A DNA stretch of 64,000 nucleotides from Bog-473 sp963843365 (GCA_963843365.1 CAWJKG010000003.1:744001-808000), one strand, 5' to 3'. Numbered from the stretch's first letter, positions 36,194 through 45,035 are shown. Notes: generated by a model not told the origin, from the sequence alone. Numbers and translations: made by a program.

Positions 36194-36834
36194 CGGGCTC
36201 CTCCGAGCCAGGGAAGGCACCCGTCGTCGGGGTCCTCGACCTGCAGGGGGACGTGCGCGAGCACCGGGCCGCGTTGACCGAGGTGGGCTGCGAGCCCCGG
36301 ACGGTCAAGTGGCCCGGGGATCTCGAAGGCCTGTCGGGCCTGGTGCTGCCCGGCGGCGAGTCGACGACTCTCTCCATGCTGTTGGAGTCCACGGGTCTCT
36401 TCGAGGCGGTGGCGGCCCGGCTGCGCGCCAGCGAGGAGCCGCTGCCCGTGCTCGGGACCTGTGCGGGCCTGGTGCTGGTGGCTCGCCGGGTCCTGGACGG
36501 CCGCCCGGACCAGCGCACCTTCGGTGTTCTCGATGCCGTCGTGCGCCGCAACGGCTACGGGCGCCAGGACCGGTCGTTCGAGGCCGACGTCGCCTTCGGG
36601 TCCGGCGAGGGGCCGCCCCTGCCGACCGTCTTCATCCGGGCCCCGCTGGTCGTGTCGGTGGGCGACGCGGTCGAGGTGCTGGCGAGGCTCGACCGCATTC
36701 CCGTGCTGGTGCGCCAGGGACCGGTGCTGGCGTCGTCCTTCCATCCCGAGCTCACGCCCGATCGCCGGATCCACCGCCTCTTCGCCGACATGTGCGGGCG
36801 CGTCGCGCCGGCACCGGGTGGGTTCTTCCGCTAG
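36187..36834 (+). CDS. pdxT: PLP synthase glutaminase subunit PdxT
   Basis: A 215-residue class I glutaminase that feeds ammonia to PdxS. LPGGESTT near residue 56, catalytic cysteine in GTCAGL near 93, and the His-Glu pair in SFHPEL near 185 are all present. GTG 36187 overlaps the pdxS end by 7 bp. A later start a few codons on would lose little. The C-terminal tail is slightly longer than usual. Confidence 0.95.
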   Translation: MVAGSSEPGKAPVVGVLDLQGDVREHRAALTEVGCEPRTVKWPGDLEGLSGLVLPGGESTTLSMLLESTGLFEAVAARLRASEEPLPVLGTCAGLVLVARRVLDGRPDQRTFGVLDAVVRRNGYGRQDRSFEADVAFGSGEGPPLPTVFIRAPLVVSVGDAVEVLARLDRIPVLVRQGPVLASSFHPELTPDRRIHRLFADMCGRVAPAPGGFFR

Positions 36835-36836
36835 CC

Positions 36837-37700
36837 GTGCGGCGCTACATCCTCACCATCACCTGTCCCGACCGGGTCGGGATCGTGGCCGCCGTCACGG
36901 GGCTGTTGGCCGAGCGGGGCGGATCGGTGCTGCAGGCGGCCCAGCACGGGGATCTCGACTCGGGCCGCTTCTTCCTCCGCATTGAGGTCGTGGCCGACTC
37001 GCTCCCGGCGGGCTTCGGCCCGGCCGAGCTGGCCGCCGCCTTCGAGCCGGTGGCGCACGAGTTCGACATGGCGTGGCGGCTGCACGACACGGACGTGCCG
37101 AAGCGGGTCGTGCTCTTCACCAGTCGCGAGGACCACTGCGTCGCCGACCTCCTGTACCGCTGGCGGGCGGGCGAGCTCGAGTGCGCCATCCCCTGCGTCA
37201 TCTCCAACCACGAGGACCTGCGTGCGCTCGTCGAGTGGCACGGCATTCCCTTCCGCTGGGTGCCGGTGGGCCCGGAGCCGGCCGCCAAGGCAGCCGCCTT
37301 CGACGACATGGAGCGGATTCTGCAGGAGGAGCGGGCGGACGTCGTCGTCCTGGCCCGCTACATGCAGATCCTCCCGCCGTCCTTCTGCGCCGGCCGCGAG
37401 GGGAGGATCATCAACATCCACCATTCGTTCCTGCCGTCCTTCGCCGGGGCCCGCCCGTACCATCAGGCCTTCACGCGCGGGGTCAAGCTCATCGGCGCCA
37501 CCTGCCACTACGTCACGGCCGAGTTGGACGAGGGCCCCATCATTGAGCAGGACACCCGGCGCATCGACCACGGCGACACCGTCGAGGAGCTCCGCCGCGT
37601 CGGCCGCGACGTCGAGCGCACGGTACTGGCCCGCGGCCTGCGCTGGCACCTGCAGGATCGCGTGCTGCTGAACGGCCACAAGACCGTCGTCTTCCCCTGA
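36837..37700 (+). CDS. purU: Formyltetrahydrofolate deformylase
   Basis: A 287-residue protein. An N-terminal ACT domain (YILTITCPDRVGIVAAVTG, residues 3-80) is joined to a formyltransferase-fold domain with the catalytic HSFLPSF block near 200 and conserved asparagine in IINIHH. Releases formate from 10-formyl-THF, supplying formate for purine synthesis or balancing one-carbon pools. GTG 36837 lies 2 bp after pdxT, so it is the third gene of that operon. Confidence 0.93.
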   Translation: MRRYILTITCPDRVGIVAAVTGLLAERGGSVLQAAQHGDLDSGRFFLRIEVVADSLPAGFGPAELAAAFEPVAHEFDMAWRLHDTDVPKRVVLFTSREDHCVADLLYRWRAGELECAIPCVISNHEDLRALVEWHGIPFRWVPVGPEPAAKAAAFDDMERILQEERADVVVLARYMQILPPSFCAGREGRIINIHHSFLPSFAGARPYHQAFTRGVKLIGATCHYVTAELDEGPIIEQDTRRIDHGDTVEELRRVGRDVERTVLARGLRWHLQDRVLLNGHKTVVFP

Positions 37701-37721
37701 GTCTCTCCACTGCCGAGACTC
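37699..37721. terminator. Short hairpin between purU and the GDPD gene
   Basis: GAGTCTC and GAGACTC (7-bp arms, 9-bp loop) in the 32 bp between two convergent genes. Location supports a terminator; the stem is short and no U-tract follows. Confidence 0.4.
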
Positions 37722-37732
37722 GGCTCCCCGTG

Positions 37733-38410
37733 TCAGCGCCCCCGGTGGGCCACCAGCGCCCCGATCCGGTTGCTCACGACGGCGTCGCACCCGGCCTCGA
37801 GCACCCGCGTCATGTCCTCGTCGCGGTCGACGGTCCAGGTGGAGACGTGGCGGCCGGCCTGGTGCACCGCCGCCACGCCGTCGGGCGTCACCAACCCGAA
37901 CATGGGGTTCCAGTACTCCGCCCCGAGCTCGGCCAGGAGCGCCAGCGGCGGTTCCGGCCCGTCCATCCACGTGAGGCCGAGGCGCGCGTCCGGGGACAGC
38001 CCGCGCAACTGCTGCAGCGCGGCCACGTTGCCCGTGACGAAGAGGCAGCGCGGCAGCGCCCCTGCCGCCCGCACCGCGGCCAGCGCACCGGGTACCACCT
38101 CGCGCCGCGTGAAGTCGACCATCAACGGCAGCGCCACCGCGTCGAGCACTTCGGTCAGCGTGGGGATGCGCACGTCACCCTCGCCGAGCCGCCGCACCCG
38201 GGCCAGGTCGACGTCCCCGACGGACATCTCGAGGCCCCACAGCCGGGCCAGGGTCTGGTCGTGCAGCACGACAATGGTGCCGTCGCGGGTACGGCGCAGG
38301 TCGATCTCCACCATGTCCGCCCCGCGCGCCGCTGCGGCGGCGAAGGCGGGCAGCGTGTTCTCCCGGTGGTCGACGGGCTCGCCCCGGTGGGCGATGGCGA
38401 AGGCGCGCAC
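37733..38410 (-). CDS. Glycerophosphodiester phosphodiesterase
   Basis: A 225-residue TIM-barrel enzyme cutting glycerophosphodiesters to glycerol-3-phosphate and an alcohol. The catalytic HRG and EN residues are in AIAHRGEPVDHRENTLPAF (7-25), the metal site in MVEIDLRRTRDG near 33, and the second catalytic histidine in VVLHD near 48. No signal peptide, so cytoplasmic. GTG 38410 is used. The repeat/SGNH gene ends 18 bp upstream on the same strand. Confidence 0.9.
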   Translation of the reverse strand: MRAFAIAHRGEPVDHRENTLPAFAAAAARGADMVEIDLRRTRDGTIVVLHDQTLARLWGLEMSVGDVDLARVRRLGEGDVRIPTLTEVLDAVALPLMVDFTRREVVPGALAAVRAAGALPRCLFVTGNVAALQQLRGLSPDARLGLTWMDGPEPPLALLAELGAEYWNPMFGLVTPDGVAAVHQAGRHVSTWTVDRDEDMTRVLEAGCDAVVSNRIGALVAHRGR

Positions 38411-38428
38411 GCGCTCGTGACGGTGCCG

Positions 38429-40057
38429 CTATGAGTTGCCGGCGTAGACGGCGCCCGCCACGTTGGCGATGATCTGGTTCAACGCGGGCTCAATCAGGGT
38501 GTCGACGGCCGCCGCGGTGATGTGCACACCATCCGGGCCGCGGGCGAGGATGCCGTCCACCACCGACGAATAGGCCCCGCCGGGGTCGAGCACGGTGAAG
38601 AGGTCGTCGATCGACACGTAGGGGAACTCGGCCGCCACCGACTCCACTATCTCGTTGTAGTCCGACACGAGCGTGTTGGGCGTCCCGTCGCCGAAGAAGG
38701 GGGAGGTGGACAGAATCACCGCGCCGCCGTCGGAGTGGGCGATCTGCACCGCCTCCGCCAGGTTGTCCTGAATGAAGGCGGCGTAGGACGGGTTGGCCAG
38801 CGTCGTGTACGACCCGTCGAACATGCGGTCCTGTGTCTCCCAGTAGCCGGTCTGAATCACCGTCACGTCGGGATGGAAGCGGGAGACGACCCACTGCAGC
38901 TGGCTCGCCCAGAGCGCGCAGGCCCCTGGGCTGATGTACACCGAGCGCGGGTTGCTCCACGGAATGGTGGGCGCGCCGTCGGTGTAGCCGCAGCCGGCCG
39001 CCGCGCCGTCGTCGACGTCGTAGGGCGGACTGTTCGCCTCCACGTAGCTGCCCTCGTACAAGGACAGGGAGTCCCCCGAGAAGGCCACCCGCATGGTGCC
39101 CTGGTGCGTGGCCTGGGAGCCGGTCGCCTCGTTGATGATCGACACGACGGGGGGGATCGGGTTGGTGAGCGGACCCGGGAACAACGGAGGGTGGAGCGGC
39201 GACTGGGCGCTCCCCGAGAACTGGGCGTCGCCGTAGTCGAAGACCCCGGCGTCCTGGGCCACCAGCCAATAGCCGTCCCCGTCCTGTGTCGGCGTCATGG
39301 CCACAATGGGCTCGTTGAGATGGATGCCGCCGGTCGAGCCCCAGAACTGCGCGTCGCCGTAGCTGAAGATGCCCCCGTCGGACGCCACCAGCCAGTACCC
39401 GTTGCCGCTGGCCGTGGCCGCCATGCCCACCACCGGCTTGTTCAAGGTCATGCCGCCCGTCGAGCCGAAGAACTGCGCGTCGCCGAAGGCGAAGATGCCG
39501 CCGTCGGAGGCCACCAGCCAGTAGCCGCCCCCGTCGGGCGTCGCCGCCATGCCGGCGATGGGCTTGTTGAGCGCGATGCCGCCCGTGGAGCCCCAGAATT
39601 CCGCGTTGCCGAAGGAGAACACGCCCCCGTCGGATCCCACGAGCCAGTAGCCGCCCCCGTCGGGCGTCGCCGCCATGCCGGCGATGGGCTTGTTGAGCGC
39701 GATGCCGCCCGTGGAGCCCCAGAAATCCGCGTTGCCGAAGGAGAACACGCCCCCGTCGGATCCCACGAGCCAGTAACCCCCGCTGGGGTCGGCGACGCCG
39801 CTCACGATGGGCTTGGTCAACGGCACCTCGAGCGTGTCGCCGTCATAGGCGGCGCCGCCGAAGGTCATGACGCCTCCCGCCGCGTCGACAATGGCGTAGG
39901 AGCCGTTCGTGGCACCGGGCACCGTCGTGGCCCCGGCGCGCGGGGCGGTGTGGGCGAGGGTCGGGGAGAGGGTGACCAGCAGCGACGCGGCCAGGACCAG
40001 CGCGGCCCCGATGGCACCCCGCCGGCCCGCTCTCCACGACCACGTTCCCCCTGACAT
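38429..40057 (-). CDS. Secreted repeat protein with SGNH-hydrolase domain
   Basis: A 542-residue secreted protein. Signal peptide/membrane anchor at residues 10-37. Five full and one partial 42-residue repeats (about 52-290) of the form GYWLVASDGGVFSFGDAxF then GSTGG, LNKPI, GMAATPDG, likely beta-propeller-like blades. A C-terminal SGNH/GDSL-type domain (320-535) has the nucleophile serine in AFSGDSLSLYEG and the Asp-His pair in GPDGVH. It probably deacylates or acylates an extracellular glycan held by the repeats. Repeats 2 and 3 are almost identical in DNA, so recently duplicated. Confidence 0.8.
   Translation of the reverse strand: MSGGTWSWRAGRRGAIGAALVLAASLLVTLSPTLAHTAPRAGATTVPGATNGSYAIVDAAGGVMTFGGAAYDGDTLEVPLTKPIVSGVADPSGGYWLVGSDGGVFSFGNADFWGSTGGIALNKPIAGMAATPDGGGYWLVGSDGGVFSFGNAEFWGSTGGIALNKPIAGMAATPDGGGYWLVASDGGIFAFGDAQFFGSTGGMTLNKPVVGMAATASGNGYWLVASDGGIFSYGDAQFWGSTGGIHLNEPIVAMTPTQDGDGYWLVAQDAGVFDYGDAQFSGSAQSPLHPPLFPGPLTNPIPPVVSIINEATGSQATHQGTMRVAFSGDSLSLYEGSYVEANSPPYDVDDGAAAGCGYTDGAPTIPWSNPRSVYISPGACALWASQLQWVVSRFHPDVTVIQTGYWETQDRMFDGSYTTLANPSYAAFIQDNLAEAVQIAHSDGGAVILSTSPFFGDGTPNTLVSDYNEIVESVAAEFPYVSIDDLFTVLDPGGAYSSVVDGILARGPDGVHITAAAVDTLIEPALNQIIANVAGAVYAGNS
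39551..39802 (-). repeat. Two near-identical 126-bp in-gene direct repeats
   Basis: Copies begin at 39551 and 39677 and differ at very few positions over the first ~110 bp. They encode blades 2 and 3 of the secreted repeat protein. A tandem duplication that could mis-assemble or vary in copy number. Confidence 0.8.
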
Positions 40058-40104
40058 GAGTTGGAGATCTTAGGGACGACATCCGCTCTCGTTGACGCGG
40101 CCCC

Positions 40105-41169
40105 TCAGAGCAGGCGGAGCTGCCGGCTGTCGTCGGGGACGGGAGCGGCCGGTTCGGTCCCGCCGGCCGTCCCGTCGGCCCCGTCCCGACGCTCGAGGGT
40201 GGCCGGCGCGCCGCGGTAGCGGTCCCGATCCGCCACGTGGCAGCGCCGGGCCGCCACCCGCACGATGCCCTCGATCCGCTGGCGTTCGGCGTCGGCCTGG
40301 TAGGCACCCCGCCGGAAGCGCTCCCGGTGCAGGCCGACGAGATCGGGCCGCGCGCCCTCGAGCCAGTCGAAGTAGTGCCCCCGGACGGTGCCGCGCAGGT
40401 GCAGCGCAACGCCCGTGATCGACTCCGCCCCGGCGTCGGCACAGGCCTGGACCACCTCGGTCAGCTGCTCCTCGGAGTCCGAGAGCCCGGGCAACACGGG
40501 TGCGACCAGCACGCCGCAGGGAACATCCATGGCGGTGAGCCGCCGTATGGCCTCGACCCGCCGATCCGGCGGCGGCGTACCCGGCTCGGTCAGCGACCAC
40601 ACGGCGCGGTCGAGCGTGCCGATGGAGAAGCTCACCCCGACGTCGGTGCGGGCGCACGCCGCGGCCAGCAGGGCGGCGTCGCGCAGGATCAGGGTCGACT
40701 TGGTCAGGATGCTGAACGGGTTGCGGGCGCCCGAGAGCACCTCGACGATGCCCCGGGTCAGGTGGTACTTGCCCTCGGCGTGTTGGTACGGATCGGTGTT
40801 GGTCCCCATGGCGATGTGGTCGCCGTGCCAGCTCGGGGCCCGCAATTCGGCCCGCAGCCGCTCGACCGCGTTGACCTTCACCACGATTTTGCGCTCGAAG
40901 TCGGTCCCGATCCCGAGTCCGAGATAGTCGTGGGTCGGGCGGGCGAAGCAGTACACGCACGCGTGGCTGCACCCTCGATACGGGTTGACGGTGTGCCGGA
41001 ACGGCATGCGGCTCTCGGCCGGCACGGTGTTGATGACGGTGCGGGCGTTCACGTGGAGGAACTCCATGCCGGCGTAGGCGCCCTTGCCCACATGGCGCTC
41101 GGCCACCCGCTCGTCGGGGAAGAGCGTGCCCCCGCCCTCGTTCTCGGCCAGGGCCCAGCGCAATGCCAT
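40105..41169 (-). CDS. Radical SAM protein (Rv2578c/SplB-like)
   Basis: A 354-residue radical SAM protein. The 4Fe-4S cluster cysteines are in CSHACVYCFARP near residue 69 (CxxxCxxC), with NPYRGCSH just before. MGTNTDPYQHAEG and VSFSIGTLD blocks match the family of Rv2578c, distantly related to spore photoproduct lyase. The C-terminal part is longer and Ala/Arg-rich. A perfect LexA box 14 bp upstream of its start indicates induction by DNA damage. Exact reaction unknown; a DNA repair or tRNA role is possible. ATG 41169 starts the conserved MALRWALAENEGG. Confidence 0.85.
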   Translation of the reverse strand: MALRWALAENEGGGTLFPDERVAERHVGKGAYAGMEFLHVNARTVINTVPAESRMPFRHTVNPYRGCSHACVYCFARPTHDYLGLGIGTDFERKIVVKVNAVERLRAELRAPSWHGDHIAMGTNTDPYQHAEGKYHLTRGIVEVLSGARNPFSILTKSTLILRDAALLAAACARTDVGVSFSIGTLDRAVWSLTEPGTPPPDRRVEAIRRLTAMDVPCGVLVAPVLPGLSDSEEQLTEVVQACADAGAESITGVALHLRGTVRGHYFDWLEGARPDLVGLHRERFRRGAYQADAERQRIEGIVRVAARRCHVADRDRYRGAPATLERRDGADGTAGGTEPAAPVPDDSRQLRLL

Positions 41170-41182
41170 GGGGTCTACGATA

Positions 41183-41198
41183 GCGAACATATGTTCGC
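41183..41198. promoter_or_regulatory. Perfect LexA/SOS box
   Basis: GCGAACATATGTTCGC is a perfect 16-bp palindrome whose core CGAACATATGTTCG is the Gram-positive LexA (DinR) consensus. It sits 14 bp ahead of the radical SAM start, next to a -10-like TATCGT on that strand, so LexA would block its promoter. It lies about 84 bp upstream of divergent ftsK. Confidence 0.88.
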
Positions 41199-41281
41199 AG
41201 AACAACGGGCCGGGGGCCCTCCGGGCACGTAGTCGGGTGTCCACTAAAAGGACCAGGTCAGGCAGTAATCTCGACCGCACT

Positions 41282-43684
41282 GTGGTGACCAAGACCCGCG
41301 GGGGCGCCGCGACGCGCCCCGCCGCACGAACCACCAAGAAGCCGGCGGGCCGCGCCCTGCCGCCGCGGCCGCCCTTCTGGCGGCGCCAGGCCCGGGACCT
41401 GTGGGCCGTGGCGCTGATCACGCTCGGGGTCCTGTTGATCCTCGCGCTCTGGGGCGGCCAGCTCGGCCCGGTCGGCCACGGCGTCGACACCGGCCTGGCG
41501 CTGGCGGCGGGCTGGGTGCGCGTGCTGCTCCCGCTCCTTGCCCTGGGCGCCGGCCTGGCCCTGCTCGTCGACCGGCCCCGGCCCGATGACGGCGAGGAGG
41601 AGGAACACGAAGGGGCGGACCCGTGGCGCCTAGCCGTCGGCTCGCTGTTGGGCGTCCTGGGCATCTGCGGACTGGCCGAGGTGGCCAAGGGCACGCCGGC
41701 GTTCTCCCAATCGGGCGCGCTGCGCGACGCCGGCGGCTATCTCGGGGCCGCCATCGGCCGCCCGTTGCACGCCGGCCTCGGGCCTGCGGGCGCCGGCGTC
41801 GTGCTCGCCGCCCTGATACTGGTCGCCATCCTGGTGGCGACGGGCGTCTCGCTCGCCACGGCCGGGCGCGGGCTCGGCACCGCATCGGTGCGGACCGGGC
41901 GCGCCCTCGCCGTGCTGTGGCAGGGCAAGCCGTTCGTGATCACCTCCGATCTCGGCACCGACGAGCCGGTGGAGGACGCTTCGTCGGGTCGGGTGCCCTT
42001 CGACGCGGAGGTGGACGACGCACCGTCCGACGACCTGGTGGACGAGCTCGACGAAGAGCCCGAGCCGGATCTGCTGCCCGAGCCGGTGGCCAGCGTGCCG
42101 CCGCGGCTGGCCGCGTCCCCGCCGCGGGTGCACGGCGAGTGGGCCCTGCCGAGCATGTCGCTGCTGCAGGCGTCGAAGAAGATGCGCCAGGACCAGCGGC
42201 AGATCGACGCGCTGGGTGAGGACCTGGTGCAGGCGCTCGAGGCGCACGGTGTCGAGACGAGGCTGGTGGGCTGCCGGGTGGGGCCGACGGTGACCCGTTA
42301 CGAGCTCGAGCTCGGCCCCGGCGTGAAGGTGGCCCGGGTGACCAGCCTGTCCAAGGACATCGCCTACGCCATGGCGTCGCCCGACGTGCGCATCCTGGCG
42401 CCGATCCCCGGTAAGTCGGCCATCGGCGTCGAGGTGCCGAACCGGACCCGCCAGCTGGTGTCGCTGCGCGACATCCTCGAGTCGAACGAGGCCAAGCCCA
42501 CCGCCTCCACCCACCCGCTCGAGGTCGCCATGGGACGCGACATCGCCGGGACGCGCCGTCATGGCCAACCTGGCCGAAATGCCGCACATCCTGATCTCGG
42601 GCGCCACGGGCTCGGGCAAGTCGTCCTGCATGAACTCCATCATCACGTCCATCCTCATGCGCGACACCCCGGACAAGGTCAAAATGATTCTGGTCGACCC
42701 CAAGCGCGTGGAGCTCGGCCAGTACGACGGGCTGCCCCACCTCCTCAACCCTGTGGTCGTCGACCCGAAGAAGGCGGCCAACGCGCTGGCCTGGGCCGTC
42801 AAGGAGATGGAGCGCCGCTACGACATGCTGGCGGAGAACGGCGTGCGCGACATCACCGGCTACAACCAGCTGGTCGAGGAGGGGCTGATCGCGCCGCCCC
42901 GCCGTCCGACCGCCGGCGCCTGCGCGACGTGGCCGCCCGTGCTCTGGGTGAGGACCACGCCGCCGTCGAGGACGAGGAGGATCTCGACCCGGAGCCCGAG
43001 CCGGCGGAGCCCCTTCCCTTCATCCTCGTGATCGTCGACGAGCTCAACGACCTCATGATGGTGGCCGCCCGCGACGTCGAGGACTCCATCGTGCGGATCG
43101 CCCAGATGGCCCGTGCCGTCGGCATCCACCTGGTCATCGCCACCCAGCGCCCCTCGGTCGACGTGATCACCGGAGTCATCAAGGCCAACATCCCGAGCCG
43201 CATGGCCTTCTCGGTCTCGTCGCTGGCCGACAGCCGGGTGATCCTCGACCAGCCCGGCGCCGAGCGGCTCATCGGCAAGGGGGACATGCTGCTGCTCACG
43301 GCCTCGTCCAACATCCCGCGTCGCCTGCAGGCACCCTGGGTCTCCGAGGAGGAGGTGCGCGACGTGGTCCGGCACTGGCACGCGCAGGGCGGGCAGGCGG
43401 AGGCGGTCGTCGGGATCGAGGGGATCGACGACACCACGGCGACCTCGGGCGGGCTGGAGGGCAGTGACGACGACGAGCTGCTGGTGCAGGCGCGCGATCT
43501 CGTGGTGCGCTCCCAGCTAGGTTCCACTTCCATGCTGCAGCGCAAATTGCGCGTCGGGTTCGCCCGCGCCGGGCGCCTCATGGACCTGCTGGAGCAGGCG
43601 GGCGTCGTCGGTCCGAGCGAGGGCTCCAAGGCGCGGGCCGTCCTCATGACCCCCGACGAGCTCGACGGTCTGAGCGGGGAGTGA
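41282..43684 (+). CDS. ftsK: DNA translocase FtsK, with frame breaks hiding the Walker A motif
   Basis: About 799 residues after removing three bases (one near 42547-42553, two near 42895-42912). Four membrane helices at residues 40-210, an acidic linker, then the motor: alpha domain KKMRQDQRQIDALGEDL, and beta domain with Walker A GATGSGKSS and DPKRVELGQYDGLPHLL, which lie in a shifted frame (42553-42895), and Walker B LVIVDELNDLMM. The C-terminal gamma winged helix (QRKLRVGFARAGRLMDLLEQAGVVG) reads KOPS-type DNA. Pumps chromosome dimers at the septum. GTG 41282 or 41285. Confidence 0.95.
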   Translation: MVTKTRGGAATRPAARTTKKPAGRALPPRPPFWRRQARDLWAVALITLGVLLILALWGGQLGPVGHGVDTGLALAAGWVRVLLPLLALGAGLALLVDRPRPDDGEEEEHEGADPWRLAVGSLLGVLGICGLAEVAKGTPAFSQSGALRDAGGYLGAAIGRPLHAGLGPAGAGVVLAALILVAILVATGVSLATAGRGLGTASVRTGRALAVLWQGKPFVITSDLGTDEPVEDASSGRVPFDAEVDDAPSDDLVDELDEEPEPDLLPEPVASVPPRLAASPPRVHGEWALPSMSLLQASKKMRQDQRQIDALGEDLVQALEAHGVETRLVGCRVGPTVTRYELELGPGVKVARVTSLSKDIAYAMASPDVRILAPIPGKSAIGVEVPNRTRQLVSLRDILESNEAKPTASTHPLEVAMGRDIAGTRRHGQPGRNAAHPDLGRHGLGQVVLHELHHHVHPHARHPGQGQNDSGRPQARGARPVRRAAPPPQPCGRRPEEGGQRAGLGRQGDGAPLRHAGGERRARHHRLQPAGRGGADRAAPPSDRRRLRDVAARALGEDHAAVEDEEDLDPEPEPAEPLPFILVIVDELNDLMMVAARDVEDSIVRIAQMARAVGIHLVIATQRPSVDVITGVIKANIPSRMAFSVSSLADSRVILDQPGAERLIGKGDMLLLTASSNIPRRLQAPWVSEEEVRDVVRHWHAQGGQAEAVVGIEGIDDTTATSGGLEGSDDDELLVQARDLVVRSQLGSTSMLQRKLRVGFARAGRLMDLLEQAGVVGPSEGSKARAVLMTPDELDGLSGE

Positions 43685-45018
43685 GCCCCGAAGCACCGGC
43701 GCCACCGTTCATGGTGGCGCCGTTCCGGCTCGACTCGTTGCGCGAGCCGGCACCACCCGTGCCGCCGCCCGCCCCCGAGCACGGGCGACACTCGCAGCGG
43801 TCGCACCGCCGGCGCCGGAGCGGCCGGCGCCGTGCGTTCCTGTTGGCGCTGCTGCTGCTCGTCGTGGCCGCCGGCGCCTTCGTCGGCGTGCGGCTCTCCG
43901 CGCCCGAACCGGCGCCCGCGGTCACCCCTTCGCTCGCCGCGTCGGTGCACGTGCCGGCCCACGCCGTCTCGCTCCCGTGGCCGACGACGGGCCAGGGTGC
44001 GGTCGCCATTCCGTCCATCGGGGTCGACCTGGCGTCGGGCCCCGAGACGGCGGCACCGGTGGCCAGCCTGACCAAGTTGATGACGGCCTACGTGATCCTG
44101 CACGACCATCCTGTCGCGCTGGGCACACCGGGCCCGATGATCACCGTGACCCAGGCCGACGTCGACGACTACGACAACGCGACGGTCGACGACGACTCGA
44201 ACGCGGCGGTCACGCTCAACGAGCAGATCTCCGAGGCGGACGTCCTCGGCGGACTGCTGGTGCACTCGGCCGACAACTACGCCGACCTGCTGGCCACGTG
44301 GGACGCCGGCAGCACGGCGACCTTCGTGGCGAAGATGAACGCCACCGCATTGCGCCTCGGCATGGACCGCTCGCATTTCGCCGATGCCAGCGGCGTGAAT
44401 CCCGGCTCGGAGTCCACCGCGTCCGACCTCTTGAAGGTGGCGGCGCTCGACATGGCCAACCCCACTTTCGCCTCCATGGTGCAGATGTCGTCCGTCACGC
44501 TGCCTGTCGCCGGAACCATTTCCACCTACACGCCGCTGCTCGGCGTGCAAGGGGTCATCGGCGTCAAGTCCGGCTTCACCACGGCCGCGGGTGGCGGTGA
44601 CGTGCTCGCCGTGCGGCGCACCGTGCACGGTCAGTCGGTGCTCGTGCTCGCAGCCGTGACGGGCCAGACCGGCCCGATCGTGCTGGCCCAGGCGGGACTG
44701 CACGCGCTGGCGCTGGTCGATGCGGCGGCCCCGCTCATCGGGTTCACGCAGGTGCTGGCGGGCGATCGGGTCGTCGCGCATGTCGGCGAGGCGGGCCACA
44801 GCATTGCGGCCACGTCTTCGGCGTCCGTCTCGTTCTTGACCTGGCCCGGCGTCAGCGCGACACGGGCCTTCGTGCCCGCCCACCGGGTGGCGGCGCAGGC
44901 CCCGCGGGGCACGCAGGTCGGCACGGTGGTCGTCGGCCTCGGCACGCAGCGGGCGACGGTGCCCGTCCGGCTCACCGCCGGGATCCCGCCGCGGACGTTT
45001 CTCCAGCGTCTGTTCTGA
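43681..45018 (+). CDS. D-alanyl-D-alanine carboxypeptidase (peptidase S11)
   Basis: A 445-residue penicillin-binding protein. A Pro-rich cytoplasmic head and RRRRSGRRR precede one membrane helix (about 55-75). The three active-site motifs are SxxK in ASLTKLMT near 130, SADN in HSADNYADLL near 195, and KSGFT (KTG box) near 293. Trims the pentapeptide of peptidoglycan outside the membrane. GTG 43681 overlaps the ftsK stop by 4 bp, coupling a division motor gene to a wall enzyme. Confidence 0.88.
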   Translation: MSPEAPAPPFMVAPFRLDSLREPAPPVPPPAPEHGRHSQRSHRRRRSGRRRAFLLALLLLVVAAGAFVGVRLSAPEPAPAVTPSLAASVHVPAHAVSLPWPTTGQGAVAIPSIGVDLASGPETAAPVASLTKLMTAYVILHDHPVALGTPGPMITVTQADVDDYDNATVDDDSNAAVTLNEQISEADVLGGLLVHSADNYADLLATWDAGSTATFVAKMNATALRLGMDRSHFADASGVNPGSESTASDLLKVAALDMANPTFASMVQMSSVTLPVAGTISTYTPLLGVQGVIGVKSGFTTAAGGGDVLAVRRTVHGQSVLVLAAVTGQTGPIVLAQAGLHALALVDAAAPLIGFTQVLAGDRVVAHVGEAGHSIAATSSASVSFLTWPGVSATRAFVPAHRVAAQAPRGTQVGTVVVGLGTQRATVPVRLTAGIPPRTFLQRLF

Positions 45019-45023
45019 CCGCC

Positions 45024-45029
45024 TAGCCT
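45024..45029 (+). promoter_or_regulatory. -10-like box ahead of thrB
   Basis: TAGCCT lies 6 bp before GTG 45036 in an 18-bp gap after the carboxypeptidase stop. No ribosome binding site follows. Suggests a separate leaderless start for thrB. Confidence 0.4.
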
Positions 45030-45035
45030 GACGCC

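Noticed and set aside
39551..39802. Regular direct repeats that might be a CRISPR or intergenic repeat array (also 60422-60661).
   Set aside because: They are in frame inside genes, with periods of 126 and 120 bp, and encode protein repeat units; no spacers.
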